Assembly: GCA_003290165.1 (NCBI GenBank) | Contig: QNQO01000809.1 | Coordinates: 62,001-126,000, forward strand | Source of the DNA: Berberis thunbergii | Lineage: Eukaryota > Streptophyta > Magnoliopsida > Ranunculales > Berberidaceae | DNA length: 64,000 nt | Reading direction: 5' to 3' | Shown: positions 47,001 through 54,696 of the stretch, piece by piece | Layout: every line of letters starts with the position of its first letter | Position numbering within the stretch: the stretch's first letter is position 1 | Notes under the pieces: model-generated | The model's database searches: none | What the model was told of the DNA's origin: nothing | Seen by the model: only the letters and a program-made list of their open reading frames with translations | Program-made: the position numbers and the translations under genes

Positions 47001-50000
47001 CCAAGGGGAGATTCCGTAAGTAATTTGACACTGAGGCTTTTTCGGCTCAACGACAAGAGCTTTGGCGGATGGTACCGGAGGCCAGTGGTTCGATCCCTGT
47101 CAGGTCCAATTTATTGGATGGTTTTTTTTTTTGGAAAGCGAGCTGGGTTTTTAAGGATCTCACAACCTATCAACAAGGTGCAATCTACAGGTCGACAACC
47201 ATAAAAAAGAAACCATGCCGCAGGTGGGTCTCGAACTTAGGACGTTGGGGATAAATCCACACAACCCTAACCACTAGACCATAACACGATTGGCTATTGG
47301 ATGATTTAATTGAGCATAAAACCCCACATCTCTGCTGGGGTACTATCGGTGGTTGGGTTCAGATTGTTTTTAGGTTTTCTCTAAAAACACACTTAAAGAG
47401 GATGAAGTGGTGTTCAACCTAAAAGGTAGCTATGATCCAACTTAAGGGTTAAAGTTCAAAATCAAAAGGAAAAAGATTTTTTTATTTTAAGTTTCATGAC
47501 GTATGATATCCATAGCGTAGGGGCATTCTAGCATAAGCATTTGCAATATGCAGTAGATGTGGATTGATTGCTTCCAATATTGATAGAACTAAACTACAAC
47601 TAAGCGAAAGAATCTAATAAATTTATGATAAACCCTAATTTAAAAAATAAATGATAAACAAATATTTTTTTTCATTCAATCAACCAACTACATTATAATT
47701 CTCAAGTCTTATTTATTACCCTAATGGCTTCTTTGGCAAGTAACTAATCTAACCCTAACCCTAACCCTAACTAACATAGGCTTTTCTATATTAGGCTCAA
47801 TTATCCATAATACTAGTTAATTAGCCCGCTTACATATCCTTCAAAAGCTTTTGAGCTTGAAGTGAAATAAGTCTGATGAACACAAGCAATCGGTTACAGT
47901 ACATGAGGCAAAGTGCACATGAAGTAGACGACTTCGAAATTTGCCGCGATACGCACTTGCTAAAAATAGTTGAACCAACTCAGAAATGGAGCAAGGTGAC
48001 TCAAAAAACCATAATTTGCAATAAACCTTTTTTGCAAAGACTTTTGTGCATAAGCTTGTGTTACAAAGAATTCACAATATAGATCCATATAATCATCGTC
48101 ACTCACAGTGTTCACCGCTATAGAAACATCATCCTCTTGACCAAAAATAGGAAAGAATTCACACAAGTCAAATGACCAACATGTTGAAATCGCGTACGTG
48201 TGACGTGCCCTTAACTTCCACAAAAATCTGGAGGGACTGACAAACAGAATGGCTCATTTTGCTCTTTTTGCATATGTTCAAGTGTCTCTTTTTCCAACAT
48301 TCTTATCTTGTCGTCAAATGTCTTGTTCATCTGCTAGTATGTATGTTATTCCCTTGCTTCTTCTTGCTTTCTCCATGCCTTTTTTTATTCTCTCCGGGCA
48401 CAAAAAATAGGTAAAGGCGGGCGCCAATCCATTTCGCTGAATCTCTTAAAAATTTCTATAAGTTCGGCTCAACCAATGGCATAATGAGATTAGCAGTCAC
48501 TAGCATGTGTAGAGGTGGTGTTAGAGGAGAAACGGGTTCAGATTGGGGGTTTGGTTGTGGATATTAAAACTGGGGACAATCACTACAAGACACCGTGAGG
48601 TATTAGACTTGACATAGGCTTGGTCTATAGGAGTATTGTTATGGGATGAAGAATGATATAGGTATGGGTAGGAATAATAGGGGTATGGATATTGGGAATA
48701 ATAGGTGTCACTCAATTTTTTTATTTATTAATGAGGTGCCTTTACTTATTCTGAGGTGCACATAATTATTGTTTTGAGTTAGTAAGGTTTCTGCAATTTC
48801 TGGGGAGTTTTCTGAAATTATTGGGTAGTTTGGGGAGGTACTTAGATATTTTGAAACAGTGTGATATCAGTACCTGTGAACACTGTCTGTCTGTGAATAG
48901 AACCGACCTTGATTCTTTTTTTAACAATTTTCAATAAAGCTTTGTTTCTTCTCTTTTCTCGTCAACCTTCTTCTTTTGAACCATTTCCCAAACAAATCAA
49001 CGAACTAGAACTAGAACTGCTTCGGCTCTGATATACCAATTGATAGAGCTAAACTACAACTAAGGGAGAATTAAAATAAATCTATGATAGAGCCTAATTT
49101 CAAAGATAATTATTAACAAATATTTTTCATTCAATGCCAACTACAATCTAATTCTCGAGCCTTATTAAAAGCCTAATGGCTTCTTTAGCAAGTAACTAAG
49201 AAATCCTAACCCTAACTAACATGGGCTTTTCTATATTAGGCCTAATCATATGTAATACAATTTAACTAGCTCACTTGCATCAATATACTCTATTTTGGGA
49301 AAGAGTTCTTACATCAGAGACTATTTTGGTAGGTTTTGAAGGAACAGATGCCGATTCTGGTAAAGTTTCACTGTCTTCTTGGCAGAAGAAAACCAGAACT
49401 GTATCACAACCAAATAAAAGAAATCAACAAACTTCTTTGGTTGACTTAGGCTGTAGGCCTTATTTAGTTATAACTATTGAATAACTCGGGGAAAAAGGAA
49501 ATTAAATTAGAAATTCTAAGAGAAAAATGCAGTTATTCCTTACTTTGCCTTTCTGTGTTCACACTCACTGTAACTCTGGAAGGTGTTATATTAGTTCAAT
49601 TTAGTAAGATTATTCTCCTTTGATTGCTTATGATTGCATATACTGCTTCTTTACTAACTTGGTTGGAAAATGATGTGTATACGAGTTCAATATTTTTCAA
49701 AATTTTGTTCTGGAGTCTCATCTGTTATGATTTCTAAAGGCGGCTGTTCCTCTAATTTCCCAAATTTGTTATTGGTGTCAAGTTTGGCATTACAACAATT
49801 CATAATGTTTACTTGAACAGACATTTTTCATTGCTGCACTGTTGGCTATGCAATATGAAAAAGGACTGGTATTGCAATCTTATCCCATCTTTTTATTTCT
49901 TCTTTAAACATTACTTCACATATTGTTATTCGTACTCAAATTTACTTTGTCCTTACTAAATAGTCGCTTGCAGTTACTGTAACACTTTAATTTTCAAAGT

Positions 50001-53000
50001 TCAAATCGTTAACTGTTCTATTCAATGGAAAGTAGTTTGCTCGGTATACATTTTCCATTACTTAGACGTGCAATGATGACATTAAGCAAAAAGGAAAGTG
50101 CCGGTCACACTTTATGGGCTAAAATGTTACAAATTGTAAGAAATCTCAGTAGAATGAATGTTGTAGAAAATCTGAAAAATATATAATTGGAAATAACTGT
50201 TTTTTTTTTTCACTGTGAAAATACACACGTGATTGGTTAATTCAATTATGCACAATATAAAATGATATCAGCACCACGTAAAAGTATTTCCAATAAAAAA
50301 AAAGTACAGAACTTGTAACAAATTGGCATTGATTGAAGGTCATCCAAGTAAGTACCCAGTTGATTAGCTGAATTTCTATGGAACTGATATAAGGATATGG
50401 AAGTTTCTCCTCGTAAATCTCCATGACGTGTTCTTCAAATCTAATTATGAAAAAGATAGTGTAGGTCATAAGCGATGTAACAGTATATGCGTCATGCCTA
50501 ATCATCTGATAAGCATCTTTGTGGAGAACTTTTACTTGAGGCAATTCTAATGAAATTTAGGATCCAATTTCACATAATTTTTAGATAAAGTAGAAATATT
50601 GAAAGTTAGGACTTGTGTTGAGATTTTTTTCTCCATCATGTTCCAATTGAATAGAAGACACTCAATTGCCAAAAGCAGGTGATCGTGAAAATTTAAGAAA
50701 CAATGATCTGTATAAACTTTTTGCTTGCTAACATAGTCAATATAGATCATTCTCACTTTTTTTAACAGAAGGTAAAATTGAGAAATACAATGAGGGCAAG
50801 CCATGAGGTTTACAGATCCTTGGACCCTTTCATGGTTACAAAGAAAATTCCCTTGAAACAAGGGAAAATTCACTACCAATTTAAATTCTAGTATTAAAGT
50901 GAACCATAGCTTGTCTACTTGATACGGTGTATGGTACATATTCAACAACTATTGCTGTCATGGACTCATGGTCTTGGGGCCAAGCATAGTATAAGGTGTC
51001 TACTAGGAAGCATGGAGCCAGGAACACTATGTTTGGGTTGCCAATGCTCATCAGACATGGCTTCACATGTGTCCTAGGATTAGTATCTCTTGATGGACAC
51101 TCCTTTCACCGTGGATATGTTCTCTGACACCCCCAAAACCTTTCTCTGATCTGGTATCAATTGGAATGATGAATAAAATTAAACAGATTGTTATACTAGG
51201 ACTCTCGTGCATAATATTTACATGTTTGGATGCAATTGTTTCTAGCATTTGGCAAAAGGATAGCCATGTTATATGTTTCTTTCCATTTTCAATAACTAAC
51301 TAATGAATAAATAAAGTATGAACATGAATATTAGCATACACAATTTATGACTTGTGATCTTGGATTATGATTTGAAGGATTTGATTAATCGTTGGAAGAT
51401 CTTTTTTAAATGACGAGTGCAATATTAATTAACTAGGAATCAAATCCATAATCATTACTCTAGAAGTTTTATGCCGTTTATTTTTCAAATGATCCAAGGA
51501 GGCCAAGATAGTGGATGGTTAGGCACTCAAGTAGAAACGTTCAACAAAAGTGTCCAAGTTAAGTCGAAGCTAGTTAGATAATAACAACAACACTTTCGGA
51601 TAAACAAAGGGTTCCCACCATTATAAAGGCATTCCATGAGGAAGACTCGATGAGGACATCGACAGATTAGGTGGGGGAACAAGACATGGATAAATATTTG
51701 GGAGATTTAAACTTTTGGTCCCATCATTTGCACCAATTTTCGGAATGGATCCTATTGTCCAACTTCGTATTTGGGTCCCAAGTCGATGTGAAACGACTTT
51801 TTTATTTTTATTTTTTATTTTTTTTATCCTTGGTTCAGGTTCTATGTGTATGGATTTTCATAAGAATTTGGGTAAAATAGTTGTTTCGTTTTGCAATCAC
51901 AATCACCTTAGTCCATGAGGTATTGAAATTCAAAAGCTAAGTTGGACGGGAGCTAGTACAAATGATCGACACACCATCAAAATTACCTAATATTTACTAT
52001 TTTGCTATGGAAAACTTCTATTTTTTTTATTTGATTATCTAAGTATTCATCAATTATAAAATATATTCATTAATATTTAATCATGAGTAACAATTCACAT
52101 TACAATAACATTGTTGTTAAATCATTCATTCCTTAAAGTAATGTAGTTTGTTATGTAAAAAAAATAAAAATAAGAGTATACATTATGTCTATTCCTTGAA
52201 TATAAGTGCAAGAGTATGCAAGAGGAGCTCTTGTTTGTAGTTAGTTCTATTTGTTCGTATTCATCGTTCCAATTGAGAAAATGATAGTAAAAAGGGTTTC
52301 GAAAAGTGTCTAAGGAGGTCAAGAAGCTCTCTGGAAGGCATGCACCACATGACACGTGTGAATCCTTGTCCAACACGTCTGGGGATCTGAATTTGTTCCT
52401 AGCTGAGCTACCATGACCCCTGTTGGAGATTTGTTTCCTCAAATTCATAAGATTGAGATATCCTTATATTACTTGGGGTTTTTTCCAAGGAGAATTGAAT
52501 AAAAAAAGAACTGTACTTTTTTGGGAAAAATCTCTGATTCAAGGGTTGGATATGTTTAGTAACCACATGGTCGTTCCTCTGAGTGTAATTGTGAATTCTA
52601 AAACATCCATTCAATGATGGTTATTTATTCTCACCAAAAACCGTGCAGTGATAAGAGATTAAGTTATTGAATCAAGTCCAATGCTAAAGAGAGTACTAAA
52701 AATAAGAAGATTAATTTCTGGCAGCTCGTAAATGTAATTAGGGAAACATCTTTTGATTCTATCAAAATATTACATTTAACTTGGCTGGGTGTTATATAAA
52801 CTGTGTTTCAAATGTTCGCACAATAGGCAGGTTTTGATTAAACAAGGAATTATTGCAACCTACTTATAGGGAAACCAATGACAATAATTATTTTTAATAG
52901 ATTACTCACGAATCTAAGCAAAAGGAACAAAATATATGTATTTGGTACTAGTAATGCATTGGAGATGATGATACCTGCTTATCATGCAAACAAGCCACAA

Positions 53001-53958
53001 TATGCCCAAAAGCTCTTATGATCATTAAATGTCATTCTGGTTAATCTATGGTTCTTTGCTAATCTAAATCACTAGATCAAGGTTGGTTGCATTGCTATTT
53101 GCATCGTGCGCTTTCCTCATAATTTTTGGGAAGAGATTTGACTTAATTAAAGAAATTTCATATGTTTCACTTTAATTATTTTGATATATTGTTGAATTGG
53201 CTGAACAGGTCTTGTTGGGATCGGTTGGCGCTCTTGCACTTATGACAGTTTTGTCCGTAATCATTGGACGAATATTCCATTCAGTTCCTGCACAGTTTCA
53301 GACTAGTAAGTGCATTGGATAAGACTGTTATGAGTGTGATGTCAGTGACTTACATATGTAATCTTAAATTGTTCAAACTGTTAAAACTTTCATATGGGCA
53401 ACATGATCATTTGGGCCTTGAAGCCTGAAGGCTTTCCTTGCTAACTGCAACATGTGAATCTAGGTCTGGAAAATGACTCAAGCTGAGTTGCCTAATTCAG
53501 GAATTTCTATAGAAAAAAAAAATCCTTAGTGTTCCTGATATTTATGATACTTATATTCACGTCTACCTGCGTACTCCAATCATTTGTGGTTATCTGATTT
53601 AGAATATATCAGAAAATGTAAGAACTATCCAGCTTTTGAAATGATGCGACATGCTGTTGATCAAATGAAGTTTTGTCTCAGTGTCAGCATTGGTTTCTCC
53701 ATTATAAAAATAATAAATAAATAAATAAATAAATAAATAAAACATTTCTAGAATCTCAGAATAATTGTATGGTTTTTGCCCTTCTGAACAGCCTTGCCCA
53801 TTGGAGAGTATGCAGCAGTGACACTTCTCACGTTTTTTGGCCTCAAGTCATTAAAAGATGCATGGGATCTTCCATCAAATGTAGTTAAGAGTACTGAAAA
53901 GAGCCCAGAGCTTGGAGAATATGTTGAAGCTGAGGAGCTTGTCAAGGAAAAGTTAAGC
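25913..53958 (+). CDS. CMT1: Chloroplast GDT1/UPF0016 family cation transporter, 5' six exons
   Basis: Six exons with agreeing phases encode an N-terminal Ser/Thr-rich, Asp/Glu-poor leader (plastid transit peptide by inference), a variable acidic segment, then the first half of a GDT1-family transporter. Hallmarks: SKSGFTAAFTLIFVSEIGDK-T (the conserved E-x-G-D-K-T motif, split exactly by intron 3), FFIAALLAMQYEK, SVGALALMTVLSVIIGRIF, LPIGEYAAVTLLTFFGLKS and ELGEYVEAEELVKEK. From memory this is closer to Arabidopsis CMT1/PAM71-HL (envelope Mn2+ import into plastids) than to PAM71. The second half, with the repeated EWGDRS-type motif, is not found before 64,000, so intron 6 exceeds 10 kb or the gene is truncated. 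Introns of 2.5, 16.8, 4.1, 3.3 and 0.5 kb are mostly transposon-derived. Confidence 0.82.
26025..28525 (+). other. Intron 1 (2.5 kb)
   Basis: A GTAAGT donor and a TTATAG acceptor. The content is AT-rich with no recognisable transposon domain. A CCCA microsatellite sits at about 28,285-28,305. The short minus-strand frames near 27,461-27,771 have no motif I can name. Confidence 0.6.
28526..28670 (+). CDS. CMT1: Transporter gene exon 2
   Basis: With the phase-1 base from exon 1 it reads LRYRRIEKSSAVCVKVVAQA, then a Gly/Ser/Asn-rich acidic linker, and ends at GTAAGT in phase 2. The acceptor TTATAG is chosen because it keeps the frame open; the alternative AG at 28,535 would give an immediate stop. 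The region is the poorly conserved link between transit peptide and membrane domain. Confidence 0.6.
28981..29540. repeat. Tandem duplication, 286-bp period x 2
   Basis: Two adjacent copies starting TTTTCAATGTATTTATCTTA (28,981 and 29,267). They share the purine-rich run AAAAGAAAAGAAAG, the segment GATAATTGGTTATGAGGG and GAACCCTATAAAAAGCATGG, and differ by scattered substitutions and small indels. They contain no coding signal. Confidence 0.9.
29830..30075 (+). mobile_element. L1-type LINE fragment (ORF2 C-terminal tail)
   Basis: The frame reads SLMWKDSLGSFAILWVLWKG, then NPRIINNKTLNFRGI, which resembles the segment after the zf-RVT finger of plant L1 reverse transcriptases (ALWxLWxERNxRIF). 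A T/A-rich stretch follows. Short and degraded. Confidence 0.55.
30763..31001 (+). other. Unassigned open frame without ATG
   Basis: About 80 codons without a stop, reading RDNAIRITISSLELCSKPHC, then PKHEVAPRAIRRHPPPRVDA and IGQYGVANNGRESGFGHDRY, ending at TGA. The Pro/Gly/Tyr composition is unlike the AT-rich intron around it and suggests a captured exon, but I cannot name the protein. The frame at 30,526-30,762 directly upstream is likewise unassigned. Confidence 0.3.
31120..31209. repeat. Tandem duplication, 47-bp period x 2
   Basis: CCTCAGTATGATGGATTGGC through GTGAATAGGATCGATC occurs at 31,120 and again at 31,167 with almost no change. Confidence 0.9.
31440..31743 (+). mobile_element. 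L1-type LINE fragment (RT C-terminal region)
   Basis: It reads EDKVSKKGRLVLIKSMFASI, then PVNMLLVCKSF and MEKIMRGWG. This matches the plant L1 signature (LSxGGRLxLIKSVLxSIPxYxLSxFxxP...KIExLxRxFLW). It ends in a stop at 31,741. Confidence 0.75.
31869..32403 (+). repeat. 5' LTR of the Reina-like element (535 bp)
   Basis: TGTTAGGCCCC at the start and ATCTTATCA at the end. A TATA box (GCTATAAATA, 32,061-32,070) precedes the likely transcription start. It has eight extra bases (CCTGTGAG, about 31,960) relative to the 3' LTR. Confidence 0.95.
32405..32418 (+). promoter_or_regulatory. Primer binding site, initiator tRNA-Met
   Basis: TTGGTATCAGAGC follows one base after the 5' LTR end, complementary to the 3' end of plant initiator tRNA-Met. 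Confidence 0.92.
32438..37039 (+). CDS. Gag-Pol polyprotein of the Reina-like element
   Basis: The start is the ATG at 32,438 (MAGKGAGTV); the open frame upstream is the primer site. The product is 1,533 residues and intact. Gag core at about 95-255 (FEGSNPDGWIMKAERFF); zinc knuckle CFKCDEKYSPGHRC near 332-345; protease VLVDSGATHNFIS near 412-424; RT from about 600 with [12 protein letters not shown] and the catalytic FFDDILVYS near 752-760; RNase H with ETDAS, YEKEL, RSDQ and ADALSR (about 895-1,008); integrase HHCC finger (HESAVGGH...CDVCQ, about 1,085-1,125) and the D, D, E residues in MDFIEG, ISDRDK and TDGQSE; chromodomain VLIKWQGLPAFEATWED near 1,468-1,484. All catalytic residues I can check are present. 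The last 25 codons are encoded by the 3' LTR. Confidence 0.95.
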   Translation: MAGKGAGTVARMEIIEESMVNTKEKLESLEERMNSWDGNFQELKQMIEQVLKGQQEPQKTTSNTMRDQISPVHHEAPNPNGWMGGSSSQGSQFDRKSRRLEMPIFEGSNPDGWIMKAERFFLLQKYSNEEKMEASVLAFEGDALLWYQWECKRRPIQFWEELKSLLLKQFRSIQEGSLCEQFLALKQEGSVSDYRRSFVSLAAPLETVTEEVYLSKFINGLKPAIRAEVRMLDPGQLGRAMDLAQRVEEKLKYSGWAKTGFQSYNNKPNISPKPLVSGPLGHPNYSSFREFEKSGFHQPNVFRDSEKSSAARGETRRFSDAEYQEKRARGLCFKCDEKYSPGHRCKKKEVSVLIAQADSDEEEEEDQVCETQKELDVAEVGQVVEVSLSSVLGLTNPKTMRIQGEVLGQSVVVLVDSGATHNFISHKVVEQVKLPITSTGVYGVTLGSGDSVQSSGICRGVQLMLQGVEILDDFLPLGLGSSDVILGVQWLEKLGTTFINWKDQTLRFRVGAETLTLKGDPSLGRSLISFKAMIRTIKQEGHGFLVELGCASSTAMEQEKVPGEITTLIRQYEDVFQIPEGLPPKRGHEHSIVLQEGAGLVNVRPYRYPQFQKNEIEKLITEMLEAGIIRHSVSPFSSPVLLVKKKDGGWRFCVDYRALNKQTVPDRFPIPIIDELLDELHGAVIFSKLDLKSGYHQIRVQEGDEAKTAFRTHEGHYEFLVMPFGLTNAPATFQALMNAIFRPYLRKFVLVFFDDILVYSPSLEIHVLQLETVLKLLQTHCLYANKKKCEFGSRQLGYLGHVISANGVSMDQSKIQAVMDWPQPKNVTELRGFLGLTGYYRKFISGYSKVAWPLISQLKKNGFAWNDEAARAFQTLKRIMTTAPVLAMPDFSKQFIVETDASGFAVGAVLMQERRPVAFFSQVLGQRAQLKPIYEKELMAMVFAVNKWRAYLLGRKFIIRSDQRSLKYLMEQRVIGPDYQKWVSKLLGFQFEIQYRTGVSNAAADALSRISLAPLCASVSLPVWRDWDVLSTEITNDPEIQQIKDSLLQGSAKQGYTIVNEFLHYKQRLVIPSASSLLPIIFKEFHESAVGGHSGESKTFQRVAKELYWVGMKTYIRKMVSQCDVCQRNKTMATSPAGLLQPIPLPVQIWDEVTMDFIEGLPCSGAADTILVVVDRLSKYAHFVGLKHPYTAKKVASVFCKEICRLHGTPISIISDRDKVFLSLFWQELFRAQGTKLKRSSAYHPQTDGQSEVVNRCLETYLRCFTSERPTQWFQWLHWAEYWYNTSSHSATGYTPFKILYGRDPPPLIRYVPSSTVVSSVEQLLSERDGVLALLKLHLLRAQQRMKHQADKARRDEVFAVGDHVFLKLRPYRQHSVISRAHQKLSARFFGPFEVVARVGAVAYKLALPSSSRIHPVFHVSQLRRAKGQGYTVIPLPSHVPGESDSQVHPESVLDVRQGRGGKCDSWEVLIKWQGLPAFEATWEDSGSVQFQFPDFPLEDKVNFWGEVLLGPLLNLHILGEGRPLIRKPESAL
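36949..36962 (+). other. Polypurine tract
   Basis: TTGGGGGGAAGTAT directly before the 3' LTR start. It is also translated as part of the gag-pol frame (the FWGEV region). Confidence 0.85.
36963..37489 (+). repeat. 3' LTR of the Reina-like element (527 bp)
   Basis: Identical by eye to the 5' LTR apart from the missing octamer. The gag-pol stop codon (37,037-37,039) lies inside it. Confidence 0.95.
37495..38834. other. Non-coding intronic stretch
   Basis: AT-rich, no coding signal. A short perfect-stem hairpin (GCGACCTT / AAGGTCGT) occurs near 37,552-37,573. Confidence 0.6.
38835..39317. repeat. Tandem duplication, 242-bp period x 2
   Basis: ACCATGTATGAT...TCCGTGT begins both copies (38,835 and 39,077). 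Shared blocks include CACTAAACATGCC, GGTGACAACATG and AATATTATAACCTAT, and both end in AGAGCATTTAACT. Divergence is substantial, so the duplication is old. No coding content. Confidence 0.88.
39318..40661. other. Non-coding intronic stretch
   Basis: AT-rich sequence; nothing recognisable on either strand. Confidence 0.6.
40671..41249. mobile_element. Possible small insertion flanked by 9-bp repeats
   Basis: GAGCTAGAG occurs at 40,662-40,670 and at 41,250-41,258. The 579 bp between are AT-rich and contain many copies of the palindromic motif GATTAATC/AATTAATCGG. The termini show only weak inverted similarity (CTATG...ATTAATCA inward from both sides). A non-autonomous MULE-like insertion is possible, but the TIR evidence is poor. 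Confidence 0.35.
41883..42072. repeat. Tandem duplication, 94-bp period x 2
   Basis: AAGAAGGCCAA through CAAGATGATTAGTAT occurs at 41,883 and 41,977 with few changes. It lies just after an acidic open frame (41,640-41,915) of unknown identity. Confidence 0.88.
42780..43848 (+). mobile_element. L1-type LINE fragment with zf-RVT region
   Basis: In shifting frames: LIKWIWRFGNENDYVWRHVI, DKYGAMVLGLRIG, then FSVKVWYQALTLRS and CVLCDQAKEYIDHLLLSCF...AELW. This is the order seen in the C-terminal zf-RVT part of plant L1 ORF2. An A-rich tail after GAAGTTTTATTTATTTATTG ends near 43,848. Frames are broken, so the copy is dead. Confidence 0.8.
43850..44020. repeat. Direct repeat copy 1 (partner at 44,715-44,945)
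   Basis: Blocks CCATG...AAA...TT, CTTGTGAGATTATT, TTGAAGTT/TTGGAGTT and TTTCTATTGATGAT...GCGATTGT recur in the same order at 44,715-44,945. The L1 piece at 44,150-44,696 lies between the copies. Confidence 0.65.
44150..44696 (+). mobile_element. Second L1-type LINE fragment
   Basis: It reads VAEFWQQDNISSGWILQFRR, then NLNEWEMEEFSAFENLL, the W-x-L-x-F-RRNLNDWE signature of plant L1 ORF2 before zf-RVT. Upstream text (VSFEKKSIWMGILAEKF-like, other frame) fits the same protein. Truncated. Confidence 0.7.
44715..44945. repeat. Direct repeat copy 2
   Basis: Partner of 43,850-44,020, with an extra T-rich insertion near 44,830-44,865. Confidence 0.6.
44946..45508. other. Non-coding 3' end of intron 2
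   Basis: AT-rich, no recognisable element. It ends in the TTTGGCAG acceptor before exon 3. Confidence 0.6.
45509..45692 (+). CDS. CMT1: Transporter gene exon 3 (first ExGDK motif)
   Basis: It encodes NKPLVRLPYSVSIFMVLVGC, ALAFSLITFVNGGPSSLLAA, then SKSGFTAAFTLIFVSEIGDK. Two hydrophobic membrane segments are clear. The E-x-G-D-K motif is the cation-binding signature of UPF0016/GDT1 proteins. Acceptor TTTGGCAG, donor AAG|GTAACA, phase 0 at the end. Confidence 0.92.
46271..46384. repeat. Short tandem repeat, about 40 bp x 3
   Basis: Three copies of TTGGTACGGTGGTACCATGA followed by AGGCCATCTTCT, with spacing variation from T-rich runs. GGTACGGTGGTACC is itself partly palindromic. Confidence 0.85.
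46890..46978. repeat. Imperfect tandem repeat, about 49 bp x 2
   Basis: GCGCCTAGCCCGAGAAGTGG and ACGCCTAGCCTGAGGAGAGG, each followed by a TGGTTGCRYCAGG block. It lies just upstream of the SINE-like head. Confidence 0.7.
47037..47205 (+). mobile_element. tRNA-derived SINE-like element (plus strand)
   Basis: An A-box-like GGCTCAACGACAAG (47,044-47,057) and a B box GGTTCGATCCC (47,087-47,097) are about 43 bases apart, the spacing of a tRNA. The acceptor stem does not pair and a T-rich body follows, so it is a SINE head rather than a tRNA gene. Confidence 0.5.
47206..47290 (-). mobile_element. tRNA-derived SINE-like head (minus strand)
   Basis: On the minus strand: TGGTCTAGTGGTTAGGG (A box, 47,266-47,282) and GTTCGAGACCC (B box, 47,226-47,236), again at tRNA spacing. 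It faces the plus-strand head, giving a tail-to-tail pair. The extent of the body is uncertain. Confidence 0.5.
47581..47834 (-). repeat. 3' LTR of the small element (with CCCTAA repeats)
   Basis: TGATAGAACTAAAC...GCCCGCTTACA on the plus strand. It contains a short telomere-like run of CTAACC units (47,752-47,776), expanded relative to the partner LTR (two units near 49,207). Confidence 0.75.
49024..49040 (-). promoter_or_regulatory. Primer binding site, tRNA-Met type
   Basis: Complement of GGCTCTGATATACCAAT, directly abutting the LTR. It matches the usual TGGTATCAGAGC site except for two inserted bases. Confidence 0.65.
49041..49279 (-). repeat. 5' LTR of the small element
   Basis: Homologous along its length to 47,581-47,834 (shared TGATAGA-CTAAACTACAACTAA, TAATGGCTTCTTT-GCAAGTAACTAA and GGCTTTTCTATATTAGGC). 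Confidence 0.78.
49821..49868 (+). CDS. CMT1: Transporter gene exon 4 (48 bp)
   Basis: A micro-exon reading TFFIAALLAMQYEKGL after a TTGAACAG acceptor. Its first residue completes the E-x-G-D-K-T motif. It ends in phase 0 at GTATTG. Confidence 0.9.
49869..53208 (+). other. Intron 4 (3.3 kb)
   Basis: No recognised transposon domain. Several minus-strand frames (50,242-51,248) and others at 51,671-51,918 and 52,122-52,617 are open but show no motif I know, and their composition follows the AT-rich background. Confidence 0.55.
53209..53305 (+). CDS. CMT1: Transporter gene exon 5
   Basis: It reads VLLGSVGALALMTVLSVIIG, then RIFHSVPAQFQT, a membrane helix followed by a loop conserved in the CMT1-type branch. 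Acceptor CTGAACAG, donor GTAAGT, phase 1 at the end. Confidence 0.92.
53710..53742. repeat. AAAT microsatellite
   Basis: Eight or so AAAT/AATA units in intron 5, about 50 bases before exon 6. Confidence 0.95.
53792..53958 (+). CDS. CMT1: Transporter gene exon 6
   Basis: With the phase-1 base of exon 5 it reads T-LPIGEYAAVTLLTFFGLKSL, KDAWDLPSNVV, then ELGEYVEAEELVKEKLS. The GTAGCT donor at 53,959 keeps phase 0 and falls where the family sequence would continue with K-x-L-TNP. The frame runs open to 54,031, so an intron-retained form would end about 24 residues later. No following exon is found in the window. Confidence 0.85.
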
Positions 53959-54088
53959 GTAGCTTACCATTTCTGGAGGCTCTATTGCATGATATGTTTG
54001 TTCCTGTTTGAACGTCCAAATTTTTGCACTTAAAAAGTAGGATTATTCATCTATTCATCTGTTAAATATCCTTATGCTTTATTCTCTA

Positions 54089-54300
54089 ATGGAAAGTAGA
54101 ATTTTTTTTAGTTTATTTTAATTAATTTAGTTTAGTTGTTGAATTGGGCCTAAGTAAGTCTATTAGAATAATTAGAGATAGGGTTCCAATAAAATCTAGG
54201 GTTTGGTATAGCATAAATGAGGCCTATAGGTCATTGCTTGTAATTGATTGATTTGATGAATATGAATTGAGTTTTATTTATCTTTATTTTCTTAGCCCCT
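54089..54300 (+). repeat. Probable 5' LTR related to the window's right edge
   Basis: TTTATTTTAATTAATTTAGT and the following GGGCCTAAGTAAG...CATTAG-type text match the last 65 bases of the window (63,935-64,000). In the latter a pol-tail-like and purine tract precede it, marking it as an LTR start. The end of this copy is an estimate. Confidence 0.5.
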
Positions 54301-54696
54301 CAACCAATGTCACAAACCCCGCTAGCAGTGGATCCATATCCTGATTTAGGCTCGATCCAGATCCCATGGCGTGCGACCGCTCCTCGTGATTAGCCATAAT
54401 TGCCATATCTTATGTTCTACAGATTTGTACAACCAACCATAGCCCCTACTGGACAACACAATGGTCCACTATTCCACATGCCTGATTCGTCGGAGACCCC
54501 TTTTGTTGACTCGTTAGCCCCAAGTTATTGGGTGAGAATCACATCACCTCTGCACACCCTGTTCAGTTTCAGATCGTGCTGGAAAAATCAACTTTTCATA
54601 ACTAGTCCCTAGATAATATTTTTAATTAGATCCCTGGTCTGATTTTGAATCAGACCTGATCCAACAAGTTATTTACCCAAAATTAGTAACAACACC

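Larger units (their letters stand above)
47581..49279 (-). mobile_element. Small non-autonomous LTR retrotransposon
   Basis: Two similar LTRs (47,581-47,834 and 49,041-49,279, about 250 bp) enclose 1.2 kb with no gag-pol. Next to the right LTR, minus strand, is a tRNA-Met-type primer site with a 2-base insertion (ATTGGTATATCAGAGCC). The interior has a Pro/Tyr-rich region (48,521-48,715) and an NTVSDDDY...DLYCEFF stretch that recur near 54,990-55,490. AATAT lies exactly at the left edge and one to two bases beyond the right edge, a possible target duplication. Confidence 0.78.

Noticed and set aside
47037..47290. Two functional tRNA genes
   Set aside because: A and B boxes are present, but acceptor and anticodon stems do not pair well and long A/T-rich bodies follow; SINE heads fit better.
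47576..49286. Perfect target duplication AATAT for the small LTR element
   Set aside because: The right copy is offset by one to two bases from the inferred LTR edge, so it is reported only as possible.
50242..51248. Minus-strand gene from four consecutive open frames
   Set aside because: The frames are AT-driven, in different registers, show no domain and lie within intron 4 of a well-supported gene.
54639..54659. Perfect short hairpin (GGTCTGATT/AATCAGACC) as a terminator or small-RNA precursor
   Set aside because: It is an isolated stem of nine pairs in transposon sequence; too short for a miRNA precursor and with no transcript context.
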